This document shows, piece after piece, positions 1 to 7,889 of a DNA stretch of 64,000 bases. Made by a program: the position numbers and the translations under genes. Source of the stretch: Nonomuraea jiangxiensis (lineage in GTDB: Bacteria > Actinomycetota > Actinomycetes > Streptosporangiales > Streptosporangiaceae); the NCBI RefSeq assembly GCF_900099965.1, contig NZ_FNDJ01000024.1, positions 62,001 to 126,000 on the forward strand, written 5' to 3'. Under the pieces are notes generated by a model. It did not search any database and had not been told where the DNA came from. It saw only the letters and a program-made list of their open reading frames with translations. The stretch's first letter is position 1. Each line of letters opens with the position of its first letter.

Positions 1-93
1 CGTGCCCTGACCGCCCTCGCCCAGCCGTTTCACCACCCGGTAACCGGCGACGCGCAGCGGATCTCCGGGCCTCGGTTGATGGGGGTCTGGCAC
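1..93 (-). CDS. Ser/Thr protein kinase, N-terminal fragment
   Basis: Only the first 31 codons are inside the window; the gene runs off the left edge. The GTG at 93 is preceded by an AGAGGTGAG ribosome binding site. The translation ends with YRVVKRLGEGGQGT, the start of a protein kinase fold: a first beta strand and the glycine-rich ATP loop (GEGGQG). This is the usual opening of actinobacterial PknB-type Hanks kinases. Nothing can be said about transmembrane or sensor parts. Family confidence is good for so short a piece because the loop motif is characteristic. Confidence 0.75.
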   Translation of the reverse strand, partial: MPDPHQPRPGDPLRVAGYRVVKRLGEGGQGT

Positions 94-319
94 GGTGACT
101 CACCTCTCATGATCGCGCCTTCACACCGTCTCTGCCTGTCGGGGGGACGGCGTACGGGCACATCGGGCAGACATCATGTTCGGCGGTCAGGGGAACTTCC
201 CCGCGGGCGGAAACCCGCATTGACATGCACTTTCTTAGGTAGACGCGTATCAATATATCCACGCCGACGGGCTCCGGCCCACCGGGGTCGGTCAGAGGGC
301 GGAGTCAGGCCGGGGGTGC

Positions 320-721
320 TCAGAGGAAGAGGCAGAACGGGTGCCCATCCGGATCCAGCATCACGCGGACGTCGTGCTGCGGCTGGAACCCGGCCAGGGT
401 CGCCCCGCAGGCCAACGCCCATTCGACCGCCGCGGGCAGGTCGTCGACCTCGATGTCGAGGTGCTGTGACGCGTTCTGACTCCCGAACTCGCTGGGCCAC
501 ACGGGCGAAGCGTAACACCGCTCGTACTCGAAGCTGACGGTGAGGCCGGCCACGTCGCCCGGCGGCCCGATCTGCGCCCACCCCGCCTCCTCCGGCTCCC
601 CTGGTTCGGGGCCTTCGTCCTTCGTCACGCGCCAGCCGAGCAGCCGGGCGTAGAAACGCGCGAGCTCACGCGGTCGCGAAGTCCCGACCGTCACGGAGGT
701 CAACCGGAGATGAGGCGGCAT
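320..721 (-). CDS. Glyoxalase/bleomycin-resistance (VOC) family protein
   Basis: 133 residues, a single VOC-superfamily unit. Visible features are the opening HLRLTSVTVGTSRPRELARFYARLLGW, where a strand is followed by the helix typical of VOC proteins, the central QHLDIEVDDL with a possible metal-binding His, and the ending VMLDPDGHPFCLFL, the common VOC C-terminal strand. The ATG at 721 was chosen because the fold starts directly after it and an AAGGAG lies upstream; an in-frame ATG at 754 would add 11 residues with no domain match. The gene is divergent from a MerR regulator, which may control it. The substrate cannot be read from the sequence; lyase, dioxygenase and drug-binding roles all occur in this family. 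Confidence 0.8.
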   Translation of the reverse strand: MPPHLRLTSVTVGTSRPRELARFYARLLGWRVTKDEGPEPGEPEEAGWAQIGPPGDVAGLTVSFEYERCYASPVWPSEFGSQNASQHLDIEVDDLPAAVEWALACGATLAGFQPQHDVRVMLDPDGHPFCLFL

Positions 722-798
722 GGTGGAGGGCTCCTTCCGAAGAACGCGGGTCATACCGTTCCTTTCCCTGCCCGCAAGGCGTCGCGCCTCCTGATCGC

Positions 799-829
799 TT
801 GACGGGGAAGCAGGTCCGCAAGTTAATGT
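799..829 (+). promoter_or_regulatory. Candidate MerR-type promoter
   Basis: A TTGACG box (799-804) is followed by either GTTAAT (822-827, 17-bp spacer) or TAATGT (824-829, 19-bp spacer). A 19-bp spacer is the hallmark of promoters remodelled by MerR proteins, and a CTTG/CAAG imperfect dyad (798-801/819-822) lies in the spacer. The start codon at 834 follows within a few bases with no ribosome binding site, so the message may be leaderless. Which -10 is used is not decided by the sequence. Confidence 0.45.
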
Positions 830-833
830 CAAC

Positions 834-1262
834 ATGAAGTCAAGCGACTGGATGCCGATCGGGGAGCTCGCCCGGCAGTTCGACCTCGCCCCGCACGTGC
901 TGCGTCACTGGGAGGCCATGGGCCTGCTGACGCCCGCCGCCAGGGTCAGCGGGCGCCGCCGCTACACGAGCGACCACACCGTACGGGTCCTGACGATCAT
1001 TCGCGCCAAGGCGGCGGGCATGAGCCTGGAGCAGATCCGGGAGATCCTCGCCGTCTCGGACCCGGCCGGGCGCCAGACCCTTCTCCAGCGGCACCACGCG
1101 GAGCTGGAACGCCGGATGCAGGAGATCGCGGCCTCCAAGACTCTGATCGAGCACATCATGCGATGCACCGCGGACGACTTCACCCAATGCCCCGACTACC
1201 GGCGCATGGTGGCGAGCGCGACCGAGCTCGAGAACCTCGGCAAGGACGGCTGCGTGGTCTGA
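834..1262 (+). CDS. MerR family transcriptional regulator
   Basis: 142 residues. The N-terminal winged helix is clear: WMPIGELARQFDLAPHVLRHWEAMGLL (6-32), followed by the wing GRRRYTSDHTVRVLTIIRAKAAGMSLEQIREIL. A dimerisation helix covers about 80-110. Three cysteines (C111, C119, C140) occur in the short effector region, in the common pattern C-x7-C-P. They could bind a metal or sense thiols, but this CP pattern is also found in MerR proteins of unknown ligand. Divergent from the VOC gene, so autoregulation plus control of that gene is the simplest reading (inference). Confidence 0.88.
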   Translation: MKSSDWMPIGELARQFDLAPHVLRHWEAMGLLTPAARVSGRRRYTSDHTVRVLTIIRAKAAGMSLEQIREILAVSDPAGRQTLLQRHHAELERRMQEIAASKTLIEHIMRCTADDFTQCPDYRRMVASATELENLGKDGCVV

Positions 1263-1308
1263 CACGACCCGAGACCGGCGGCCCGCTGTTCACCACGGCC
1301 CCGCCCGT

Positions 1309-1329
1309 CGGCCGGCTTCAGTCCGGCCG
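1309..1329. terminator. GC-rich hairpin at the end of the beta-propeller gene
   Basis: Seven-base arms CGGCCGG (1309-1315) and CCGGCCG (1323-1329) flank a 7-nt loop. The hairpin overlaps the stop codon of the minus-strand gene and lies between two convergent genes. There is no T-tract, as is common in actinobacteria. Confidence 0.4.
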
Positions 1330-3300
1330 GTGGCGCACCGCCAGCACCGCTCCGTCACCGGTCGCGACGTACACCGTGCCGTCCCCCACGGCCGGCAGGC
1401 AGGTGGTACGGCCCAGCGCATGCTGCCAGCGCAACTCCCCGCTGGTGAGGTCGATCGCGTAGAGCGTGGCGTCGCGATCGTCGTCGCCCACCGAATATGC
1501 CGTCCGGCCGTCGAGGACCACGCCGCTGGAGGCCAGCCGCCCGGGCGCCTCGAAGGTCCAGGCCACCTCCTGGCGACGCCGGTCGACACCCACCACCGTG
1601 TACTGCCACTCGGGACCCGTCGACCCTGACGGCAGGCGGCAGGTCGTGCCGACCACCCAGGTGGCGTTCACCCCGAGCACGCCGGACCACTGCCGCTCCG
1701 TCACCACCGACCAGCGCTCGGCACCGGTCTCCGCGTCGAACACGGTGAGCGCACCGGCCGCCACCAGCAGCTCACCGCCGCCGGCCACCAGGTCCTGGGC
1801 GACGCCGGCCACCTCGATCTTCGGGTCGACCCGCTCGCCGGTCGCGGCGTCGAACGCCTGCACCGTACTGGTGTCGCGGTAGTCGTCGCGGACGGCGACG
1901 TACACCCGGTCACCGGCCACGACGGGACGGGTGCGCGGCGTGTACAGGCCCGGCAGGTAGGCGTCCCAGCCGGGCTGCGGCCCGGACGGCGTCATGGACC
2001 GCGCGTGCAGGCTGTTCTCGGCGACGAACACGCGCCCGCCGGCGACCACCGGTGTGGTGTCGGCCCATCCGGAGTACGCCCCGGACGAGGTGTACCGGCT
2101 TCCCTCGAGGTCGAGGGCATGCACCCATGCCACGTCCGCTTCGTCCGAGGCGTGTTCGCCGAACGCCACGAGGTCGAGGCCCTCGATGCCACCGGCGTAG
2201 TGGACCGTACCGTCAGCGACGGTCACCGCGTTACGGCCGAACCCCCGCGACATCACGCCGGTGTACCAGCGCTGCTCGCCGGTCGCCGCGTCGAGCGCCC
2301 GCAGCTTCGCGTCCGCCGAGGTGAAGCAGTACACCTGAGCACCGGCCACGGTGACGACGGGCTCGACCGGTCCGCCCGCGTCGAACCGCCACCGCACCGC
2401 CGCGCCCGTGCCCACCGCCGCGGTCGTGCCCGCCGCCGCGCCCGCCTCTGGGCCCGTGGCGGGGCTCGCCGGGATGTCGCCGATGCCGTCCAGGAAGTGG
2501 CGGAAGAACGCGAACTCGGCCGGTGACCACGAGCCGACGGCCGGATCGCGGTGGCTGTGGCGGCCGCTGTTGGTCCAGCCGTGGACCGGGTCGGGCCGCC
2601 AGACGACGTCGGGGACGTACCGGCCCAGCCGGCGGGCGAGCTCGGCGGCGTGCCCAGGATCGATCATGCCGGTGGCGGTCCACGCCTCGGCGAGGGTCCG
2701 CTCCGCCTCCGCGGCCTCCTCCGGTGAGGCCGCCCAGGTGACGGGCGCCAGCAGCGGCAGCACGAACGCGGCGGGGAACGGCGCCGACCCGCCGGCCGGG
2801 TGCTGCCGGCCGTGGTGCTGTCGGTCGAGGTGCTGTCGGCCAAGGTGCTGTCGGCCAAGGTGCTGCCGACCGAGGTGGTCGGCGATCCGCCATGCCTCGG
2901 CCCAGCGCAGGATCGGCAGGTGGGCATGCGGGTCGTCGTACCCCAGGCTGATCCGGCCGGTGCCGTCGGGGCCGCTCAGCGTGTGGTAGATGCCGGGCGA
3001 GGAGCTGAACCGGATCGACCAGGCGTGCCCCGACGGGAACGGCAGGCTGAGCACGGCTCCGGCGGCCATGGCCGCCTCCATGGCACGGTCCTCCTCCGCC
3101 GCGTCCATGTCGTCGGTGATGGCGTCGTACGGGTCCGGCCCCCACAGCCACTCGTCGTCGAAGTCAGGATCGCTGCCGAGCACCCGGTCGAGGAAGGTCT
3201 CGCCGTCCTCACCGTCGGTGGCGGCAATGCGCCCGCCGTAGTAGGCGGTCCAGAAGCCCGGCCGGTGCAGCGTGGCGGCCAGGTCGGTGATCAACGGCAC
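1318..3300 (-). CDS. PQQ-like beta-propeller repeat protein with unrecognised N-terminal domain
   Basis: 660 residues, GTG start at 3300. Residues from about 310 to the end contain repeated blades of the PQQ-binding-like/BamB type: LRALDAATGEQRW, VQAFDAATGERV, LTVFDAETGAERWS and LYAIDLTSGELRWQ. Such propellers usually act as scaffolds for protein binding or enzymes. The N-terminal 140 residues (acidic, Trp-rich, with DDEWLWGPDPYD) match nothing I recognise. About residues 142-167 are a pentapeptide tract (LGRQH, LGRQH, LGRQH, LDRQH, HGRQH) encoded by 15-bp tandem repeats, probably a flexible linker. No signal peptide is evident, so the protein is probably cytoplasmic. The ribosome binding site is weak. 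Confidence 0.75.
   Translation of the reverse strand: MPLITDLAATLHRPGFWTAYYGGRIAATDGEDGETFLDRVLGSDPDFDDEWLWGPDPYDAITDDMDAAEEDRAMEAAMAAGAVLSLPFPSGHAWSIRFSSSPGIYHTLSGPDGTGRISLGYDDPHAHLPILRWAEAWRIADHLGRQHLGRQHLGRQHLDRQHHGRQHPAGGSAPFPAAFVLPLLAPVTWAASPEEAAEAERTLAEAWTATGMIDPGHAAELARRLGRYVPDVVWRPDPVHGWTNSGRHSHRDPAVGSWSPAEFAFFRHFLDGIGDIPASPATGPEAGAAAGTTAAVGTGAAVRWRFDAGGPVEPVVTVAGAQVYCFTSADAKLRALDAATGEQRWYTGVMSRGFGRNAVTVADGTVHYAGGIEGLDLVAFGEHASDEADVAWVHALDLEGSRYTSSGAYSGWADTTPVVAGGRVFVAENSLHARSMTPSGPQPGWDAYLPGLYTPRTRPVVAGDRVYVAVRDDYRDTSTVQAFDAATGERVDPKIEVAGVAQDLVAGGGELLVAAGALTVFDAETGAERWSVVTERQWSGVLGVNATWVVGTTCRLPSGSTGPEWQYTVVGVDRRRQEVAWTFEAPGRLASSGVVLDGRTAYSVGDDDRDATLYAIDLTSGELRWQHALGRTTCLPAVGDGTVYVATGDGAVLAVRHRPD
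2800..2874. repeat. Five tandem 15-bp repeats inside the propeller gene
   Basis: Five units of consensus GTGCTGTCGGCCAAG (plus-strand reading) at 2800, 2815, 2830, 2845 and 2860. Units 3 and 4 are identical and the others differ at one to four positions. The period is a multiple of three, so copy-number change would keep the frame and alter only linker length. Confidence 0.9.
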
Positions 3301-3516
3301 GGACGCGACCCTAGCCTACCTATGGAAAGACACCAGTCCAGCTCGGCGCGGAAGGCCGCGGTTCGCGGCGGCGGAGGAACTCGCGGATGTCCAACGTCGG
3401 TGTTTCGGGTCTCGCCGAAACACCTTGCGAAGCGATCATTCTGCGTTCGACCCTGGAATGGCTCAGCCGACGGCAGGCTGCGAACACACCTCACAGCCGG
3501 TCCGCAAAGAGGGGCG

Positions 3517-4539
3517 ATGATTACTTCGGTCGTACGGCTTGACAACGTCCCCGTCAGGGAACGGTTCGACTTCTGGTGGGACACGGTCGCCAGGTCGGTG
3601 GTCTCGGTGGACGCCTCCAGCGAACGGGCCGCCGACTTCTGGGCGGAGATGCGGGTGATCGACCTCGGTCCGGTGCAGATGTCCAGGGTCAGGTGCGCCG
3701 GGTTCGAGGCTCACAGGACCATGAGCAGGATCCGTTCTTCCGACCCCGAGGCCTACCAGCTCGCTCTCGTCATAAGCGGCAGATCGGGCATACGGCAAGA
3801 GCGCCGCGAGACGCTTCTGGCACCGTCCGACCTGATGCTGTACGACACGTCCCGTCCCTTCCTGGCGTGGAGCTCGAGCGATCCCCACGGAGAGGACCGG
3901 GGTCCGAACGCGAGCGCATCCGACGGCGTGATCGTGCAGATGCCGCATGATGCCCTGCCGTTCCCGGCCGCGAGGATCCGCAGGCTGCTGGCCGCCAGGC
4001 TGCCGGGACGGCATGGCGTCGGCGCACTGCTCGGTGAGCTGCTCCGCGGGCTGGTGTCCCAGTCCGATGACCTGTCCGTGGCGGATGCCGGCCGGCTGTC
4101 CAGCATCGTCCTCGATCTCATCATCACCACTCTCGCCAACGCGCTGGAGGCGGATGCCACGGCGTCCTTGGCCGACCCGAACAGGGTGCTCCTCCTTCGC
4201 ATCCGGGCGTTCATCGAGCAGCGCCTGGAATCGGCGGACCTTTCGCCCGCGACGATCGCCGCCGCCCACCACATCTCCCTGCGCCATCTCTACCGGCTGT
4301 TCCAGCAGGAGGGGCAGGCCGTCAGTACGTGGATCCGGCAGCGGCGGCTGGAACGCTGCCGCGCCGCCCTGGCTGATTCCCGGCTGGACATCCTGCCGAT
4401 CAACATGATCGCCGCCCGCTGGGGATTCACCAACGATTCCCACTTCAACCGGATCTTCCGGAGCGCTTTCGGGGTGACGCCCGCCACCTACCGGCGGCAG
4501 GTACGTGCGCAACACCGCCACCCCGCCCCGCCGGCCTGA
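3517..4539 (+). CDS. AraC family transcriptional regulator
   Basis: 340 residues. The C-terminal 100 residues are a double-helix-turn-helix AraC/XylS domain: LSPATIAAAHHISLRHLYRLFQ and then INMIAARWGFTNDSHFNRIFRSAFGVTPATYRR. The N-terminal 200 residues resemble the AraC-binding-like domain of regulators whose start reads RFDFWWDTV. The ATG at 3517 has an AGAGGGGCG ribosome binding site. The reading frame is open far upstream because of the overlapping minus-strand gene, but no domain supports a longer protein. Divergent from the propeller gene. The effector is unknown. Confidence 0.9.
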   Translation: MITSVVRLDNVPVRERFDFWWDTVARSVVSVDASSERAADFWAEMRVIDLGPVQMSRVRCAGFEAHRTMSRIRSSDPEAYQLALVISGRSGIRQERRETLLAPSDLMLYDTSRPFLAWSSSDPHGEDRGPNASASDGVIVQMPHDALPFPAARIRRLLAARLPGRHGVGALLGELLRGLVSQSDDLSVADAGRLSSIVLDLIITTLANALEADATASLADPNRVLLLRIRAFIEQRLESADLSPATIAAAHHISLRHLYRLFQQEGQAVSTWIRQRRLERCRAALADSRLDILPINMIAARWGFTNDSHFNRIFRSAFGVTPATYRRQVRAQHRHPAPPA

Positions 4540-4598
4540 GTGAGGGGGAAGGGAACCGTTAGGCCGATGCCCAGGTTCCGCACCGGCCGCCCGGACCA

Positions 4599-4628
4599 GT
4601 GCTCGACCTGTGCCGTCAGGTCGAGCAC
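4599..4628. terminator. Bidirectional terminator hairpin
   Basis: A perfect 12-bp stem, GTGCTCGACCTG (4599-4610) and CAGGTCGAGCAC (4617-4628), with a 6-nt loop. It sits between the convergent AraC gene and a small secreted-protein gene. No T-tract. Confidence 0.65.
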
Positions 4629-4706
4629 GCCGGGGACGTCCTGCTCACTCACGAGCGAGCCTGAGGTCCACAGGGGAAGCAGGGCCTCCAGGGAGGGATG
4701 GCCGCG

Positions 4707-4940
4707 TCACACGGCGACGCACCCCACGAGCGGCACTTCGGGCGGGACGGCGACGGCACTGGCAGGACTGGCCACGCCGCCGGTCGCGCAGGTGGCCATC
4801 ATGACGGGATCGACCTTCTGGATCGACTCCAGGAGCTGGATCTTGGCGGGATCGATGACGGCGTGCGCGGCCGGGGCCGTGCCGAGGAGCAGTGTGGCGG
4901 CGGCCAGGGTGCCGAGCAGGGCGGGCGCGGTGCGGTGCAT
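4707..4940 (-). CDS. Small secreted protein, unknown function
   Basis: 77 residues. The start at 4940 (ATG, GGAGG upstream) gives a good Sec signal peptide: MHRTAPALLGTLAAATLLLG, then TAPAAHA with a probable cleavage after AHA. The mature part is only about 50 residues, begins VIDPAKIQLLESIQKVDP, and has two cysteines (ATCATGG and VGC) that could form one disulphide. No family is recognised. It belongs to the many short exported peptides of actinomycetes. Monocistronic, ending at a shared terminator with the AraC gene. Confidence 0.6.
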   Translation of the reverse strand: MHRTAPALLGTLAAATLLLGTAPAAHAVIDPAKIQLLESIQKVDPVMMATCATGGVASPASAVAVPPEVPLVGCVAV

Positions 4941-5019
4941 ATTCGGGGTACCTCCGGTTCGGGTGGACAGAGCAGTGTGGTGATTGCCGCCCACGCCCAT
5001 AGCTCAACGTGACCGAAGG

Positions 5020-5538
5020 TTACGCACCGTTATCTCTGGAGGTAACCGGTACTGCCTCGTCCGCAAGGCGGCGCCGCGTCATGTACATGTGCCAGTTCGT
5101 GATCCACGTCTGCTCCCCGTCCACGGAGAACGCCTGCTCCCAGTGGGCGCCGCCCTCGGTGATCTCCGACCAGACGAACCGGACCCGCACCTTCCGGCCG
5201 TCGTGCTCGTCGTCGCCGTAGAAGGTGCCGGTGCCGTCCGGGGCGAAACGGCCGATCACGGGCGGGTAGAGCGTGCCCGTACGCCTGTTCGCCCAGTACA
5301 GGGACCACTCGTCGGCCGACGGGTCGTACAGCCGCAAGGTCAGGCCGGAGAAGCCCTTGGTCGGGAAGTCGATCTCGTCGAAGCTGGCCCGGCCGTCGAA
5401 GTGCACGGAGGCCCGGCTGACCCCGGGGAACTCCTCCCACGCGTCCGCGCCCTCGCCGGGGTCGAGGAAGTCCTTCCGCCAGCGGTTGACGACGTCAAAG
5501 GTGCCGGTCAGGAAGCTGAAGGCAGTGCTGTTTTCCAT
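5020..5538 (-). CDS. Conserved hypothetical protein, DUF1579-like
   Basis: 172 residues from the ATG at 5538. The sequence is a run of short amphipathic strands rich in Trp and aromatic residues: FLTGTFDVVNRWRKDF, then LYDPSADEWSLYWAN, then VRFVWSEITEGGAHWEQAFSVDG and WITNWHMYMTRR. This looks like the lipocalin-like DUF1579 type of fold, but the match is by eye only. No signal peptide, so probably cytosolic. A 17-bp palindrome lies 25 bp upstream of the start and may be its operator. Confidence 0.55.
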   Translation of the reverse strand: MENSTAFSFLTGTFDVVNRWRKDFLDPGEGADAWEEFPGVSRASVHFDGRASFDEIDFPTKGFSGLTLRLYDPSADEWSLYWANRRTGTLYPPVIGRFAPDGTGTFYGDDEHDGRKVRVRFVWSEITEGGAHWEQAFSVDGEQTWITNWHMYMTRRRLADEAVPVTSRDNGA

Positions 5539-5999
5539 GCGGAGCAAGGTACGGGCGCCCCCCTGACACCTAGTGTCAGCAGAACGCCGGCGAGGACGGC
5601 ACTTCCAAGAATTCACCATGACAGACTTGACGAGTCCGCCTCCACAATTGATTGTAAGTATGCGCACTCCACGGGACGGGGACGGCACACGAGCTGAATG
5701 AATATCTCTGTGCCACAGCCAAGGGGGGGAAACAACTCAGCCAATAGATCATCCGCGGGCATTCGCCTGGCCGGGCTGTTTCAGCCTGCCCTCGAACGCC
5801 GAGACCAGCGCTCGTAAGCGCACGTCAACAGCGTTTCAGCGGCAGATCACGCCCGATCAACGGCTGGTGTGGATGAATGTCGGCCGAGCTGTCATGGCAT
5901 GTCCGGGGAACGCCGGTCCGGCGGATTCCCGATAAACCCTTGCGCTGCACCGCCCGAAAACAGGCACAGCCGATTTTCGGACAGGAAGGACAGCACACG
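5539..5999. other. 460-bp intergenic region between two divergent genes
   Basis: No convincing gene. It holds a perfect dyad at 5563-5579 and a smaller AT-rich palindrome, ACAAT-TG-ATTGT, at 5644-5655. An AT-rich patch around 5690-5745 is unusual for this genome and is a likely promoter area for the protease gene. An open frame continues upstream of the protease start to 5877, but it carries no ribosome binding site and would place the signal peptide 41 residues inside the protein. Confidence 0.4.
5563..5579. promoter_or_regulatory. Perfect 7-3-7 palindrome, candidate operator
   Basis: CTGACAC-CTA-GTGTCAG. It lies 25 bp upstream of the start codon of the minus-strand conserved gene, where a repressor would block transcription. 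The binding protein is unknown; no regulator gene is adjacent. Confidence 0.5.
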
Positions 6000-7073
6000 G
6001 TGACTCGTCATTACCGGAGAAATCTCAGGAGCGCGGGAAAACGTTCCCTTGTCATCCTCGGCACGCTGACCCTCACCGCGGCACTGACCGCCGGTTCGGT
6101 GCACGCCACCACGACGACCTCGAACGCGGCCGACCCGGCACAGGCGACCATCCAGAAGTCGGGTCAGTCCGCCGCGGAGCTCACGGCCTACTGGACGCCG
6201 GCCCGCTTGGAGCAGGCCAAGCCGACGCTCCCCACGGATGTGGAGGGTGCGCGCAAGACCAGCTCACTGCCGGCGTCCAAGTTACCCGCCATCTCCTCCC
6301 CCGGAACCCAACCGGCCAAGGCTCCGGCCCCCACTCCGGTCCCCGGGGACAACACGCTGAACGTCGTCCAGGCACAACGCTGGAACACCCACGGCGTGAT
6401 GCCGGCCAGGACGATCGGCAAGCTCTTCTACACCAATGACCAGGGCGCGGACCGGTTCTGCTCGGCGTCCGTGATCAACGCCAACAACCGCAACACGATC
6501 TGGACGGCCGGGCACTGCGTGCACCGCGAGAACGGTGGCGGCAGCACGGGCTGGTTCACCAACTTCCTGTTCAGGCCCGACTTCGACGCCGGCAGCTCGC
6601 TGGGCGCCTGGGGCTGGGAGCTCGCGTCGTCCCCGCAGGGCTGGACCGTGAACGGCGACTGGGCGTACGACATCGCCGCGATCGCGCTGGCCCCGAACGC
6701 CAGCGGCAACGTCCAGGACATCACGGGGTCGCAGGGCTACCACTTCAACAGCGGCAGCCGCACGTACCAGGCCTACGCCTTCGGCTACCCGGAGGACTCG
6801 GCGCCGACCGACCGGCCGGAGATGGACGGGCAGCGCCTGTGGTACTGCACCGGCGCGACCTGGCAGCCGCCCTCCGACAGCCGGATGGGCTTCCACTGTG
6901 ACATGTTCCACGGCGCGAGCGGCGGCCCGGTGCTCTATGACCTGCAGCTCGCCCGCGGCTGGGGCTACATCATCAGCGCCAACAGCTGGCACTTCTTCGC
7001 CAACGACGAGTGGCGTGACCCGTATCTGGGCGACGCCGCCGTCAACGTCTACAACACGGTGAAGGACCAGTAG
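6000..7073 (+). CDS. Secreted trypsin-like serine protease
   Basis: 357 residues from the GTG at 6000, which follows a GGAAGGA ribosome binding site. A Sec signal peptide spans about 1-36 (basic RRNLRSAGKRS, then a hydrophobic stretch to VHA). A pro-region follows that is rich in Pro, Ala and Lys and holds the motif AELTAYWTPARLEQA near 59-73. The catalytic domain starts near 130, with His172 (WTAGHCVH), Asp224 (WAYDIAAIAL) and Ser307 (FHGASGGPV). Cysteine pairs C154/C173 and C283/C300 fit disulphides of chymotrypsin-fold proteases; the short core resembles V8/glutamyl-endopeptidase-like members. It shares a terminator with the convergent small gene. Confidence 0.88.
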   Translation: MTRHYRRNLRSAGKRSLVILGTLTLTAALTAGSVHATTTTSNAADPAQATIQKSGQSAAELTAYWTPARLEQAKPTLPTDVEGARKTSSLPASKLPAISSPGTQPAKAPAPTPVPGDNTLNVVQAQRWNTHGVMPARTIGKLFYTNDQGADRFCSASVINANNRNTIWTAGHCVHRENGGGSTGWFTNFLFRPDFDAGSSLGAWGWELASSPQGWTVNGDWAYDIAAIALAPNASGNVQDITGSQGYHFNSGSRTYQAYAFGYPEDSAPTDRPEMDGQRLWYCTGATWQPPSDSRMGFHCDMFHGASGGPVLYDLQLARGWGYIISANSWHFFANDEWRDPYLGDAAVNVYNTVKDQ

Positions 7074-7085
7074 GTCCGCCCGGAT

Positions 7086-7120
7086 GAACGCCGCCGGGGG
7101 CTCAGCCTCCGGTGGCGTTC
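7086..7120. terminator. Bidirectional terminator overlapping the 3' end of the small gene
   Basis: A 16-bp stem (7086-7101 with 7105-7120) contains two G-U wobbles and a 3-nt loop. The loop is the stop codon of the minus-strand gene, and the right arm encodes its last five residues. It serves both the protease gene and the convergent gene. Confidence 0.65.
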
Positions 7121-7302
7121 CGCATGCGCTCCTCGGTCCAGTATTGCTCGACCTCGCCGGGATCCCTGTCGTTGTGATGAACGGCCGGCGTCGCGGGAGA
7201 CTCCTGATCCGGCTGCGCCGTCAGCACCCGGTAGGCCCCGAAACCGACGGCGACGACCGCCAGTGACACCGCCACGATCCTGGTGTGCGTCTTCGCCCAC
7301 AT
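7102..7302 (-). CDS. Small membrane-anchored peptide sharing the protease pro-region motif
   Basis: 66 residues, ATG at 7302 with a GAGGGAG ribosome binding site. The N-terminus is one hydrophobic segment (IVAVSLAVVAVGFGAYRVL, about 9-27), either a signal anchor or a signal peptide. The remaining 40 residues are polar and end EVEQYWTEERMRNATGG. The segment E-V-x-x-Y-W-T-x-x-R-M-x-x-A matches E-L-x-x-Y-W-T-x-x-R-L-x-x-A in the pro-region of the neighbouring protease. It could be a stand-alone pro-peptide, an inhibitor or chaperone of the protease, or the remnant of a second protease gene. The family is not otherwise recognised. Confidence 0.6.
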   Translation of the reverse strand: MWAKTHTRIVAVSLAVVAVGFGAYRVLTAQPDQESPATPAVHHNDRDPGEVEQYWTEERMRNATGG

Positions 7303-7417
7303 GAGCTTCACTCCCTCACCCCATCTTCCGGCCTCACTCCACCAGGGTGCAACCATCCGGTTGACCGCCGCGGTTCCGGCACGGCGGCCGGTATGGAAGC
7401 CGGGGTCGCGGGCCTGC

Positions 7418-7672
7418 TCAGCGCTTGGCGCCCGTCCTGCCCTGGAAGGTCCGTGCGCCCGCGCGGTGCACGGCGGCCTTGACCAGGCCGAAGATGGCTC
7501 CCTGCACCGCCGCGGCGACGAGGACCTCCGTCAAGCCCCGGTCGAGGTCGTCCGCATCGGGGGCATCCTCCTGGCCGGACACCAACGTCCAGACTCTCTT
7601 GAACAGCCCGGCCGCCAGTGCGCCGCTGAGCATGCCCAGGCCCAGCGCGGCGCCCTTCTCCATCGATCGCAT
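7418..7672 (-). CDS. DUF4235 family membrane-associated protein
   Basis: 84 residues. The pattern GAALGLGMLSGALAAGLFKRVWTLVSGQEDAPDADDLDRG followed by EVLVAAAVQGAIFGLVKAAVHRAGA is that of DUF4235: a glycine-rich hydrophobic helix, an acidic turn, then a second helix ending in an RAGA-type basic tail. Start 7672 was chosen for its GAGGAGGC at correct spacing; ATGs at 7663 and 7702 are alternatives. Function is unknown for the whole family. Two hydrophobic helices suggest a small inner-membrane protein. Confidence 0.75.
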   Translation of the reverse strand: MRSMEKGAALGLGMLSGALAAGLFKRVWTLVSGQEDAPDADDLDRGLTEVLVAAAVQGAIFGLVKAAVHRAGARTFQGRTGAKR

Positions 7673-7889
7673 CTCCGCCTCCTCACGACGGCTTCTGCTC
7701 ATGCCCCCTTCCACGTTCCTAAACATGGAGAGCTCCGGTACGCCCTCCGCCAGGGGATCGAAGCGGTGACGCCACCCCGGCGGAAATTTCTCCGTCGAAT
7801 ATGGTCCTCCATGTCGAGAACGCGCGGCCGGCTCCGTCCGACTCATGAACGCGCCAGGCAGGGCGCGCCGACCGGCAAGGGAGAAGGAC

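Noticed and set aside
2800..3516. Long upstream extension of the AraC gene
   Set aside because: This stretch is the antisense of the propeller gene; the AraC domain begins right after the ATG at 3517 with its own ribosome binding site.
5877..5999. 41-codon N-terminal extension of the serine protease
   Set aside because: It would bury the signal peptide inside the protein, and a good ribosome binding site precedes the GTG at 6000.
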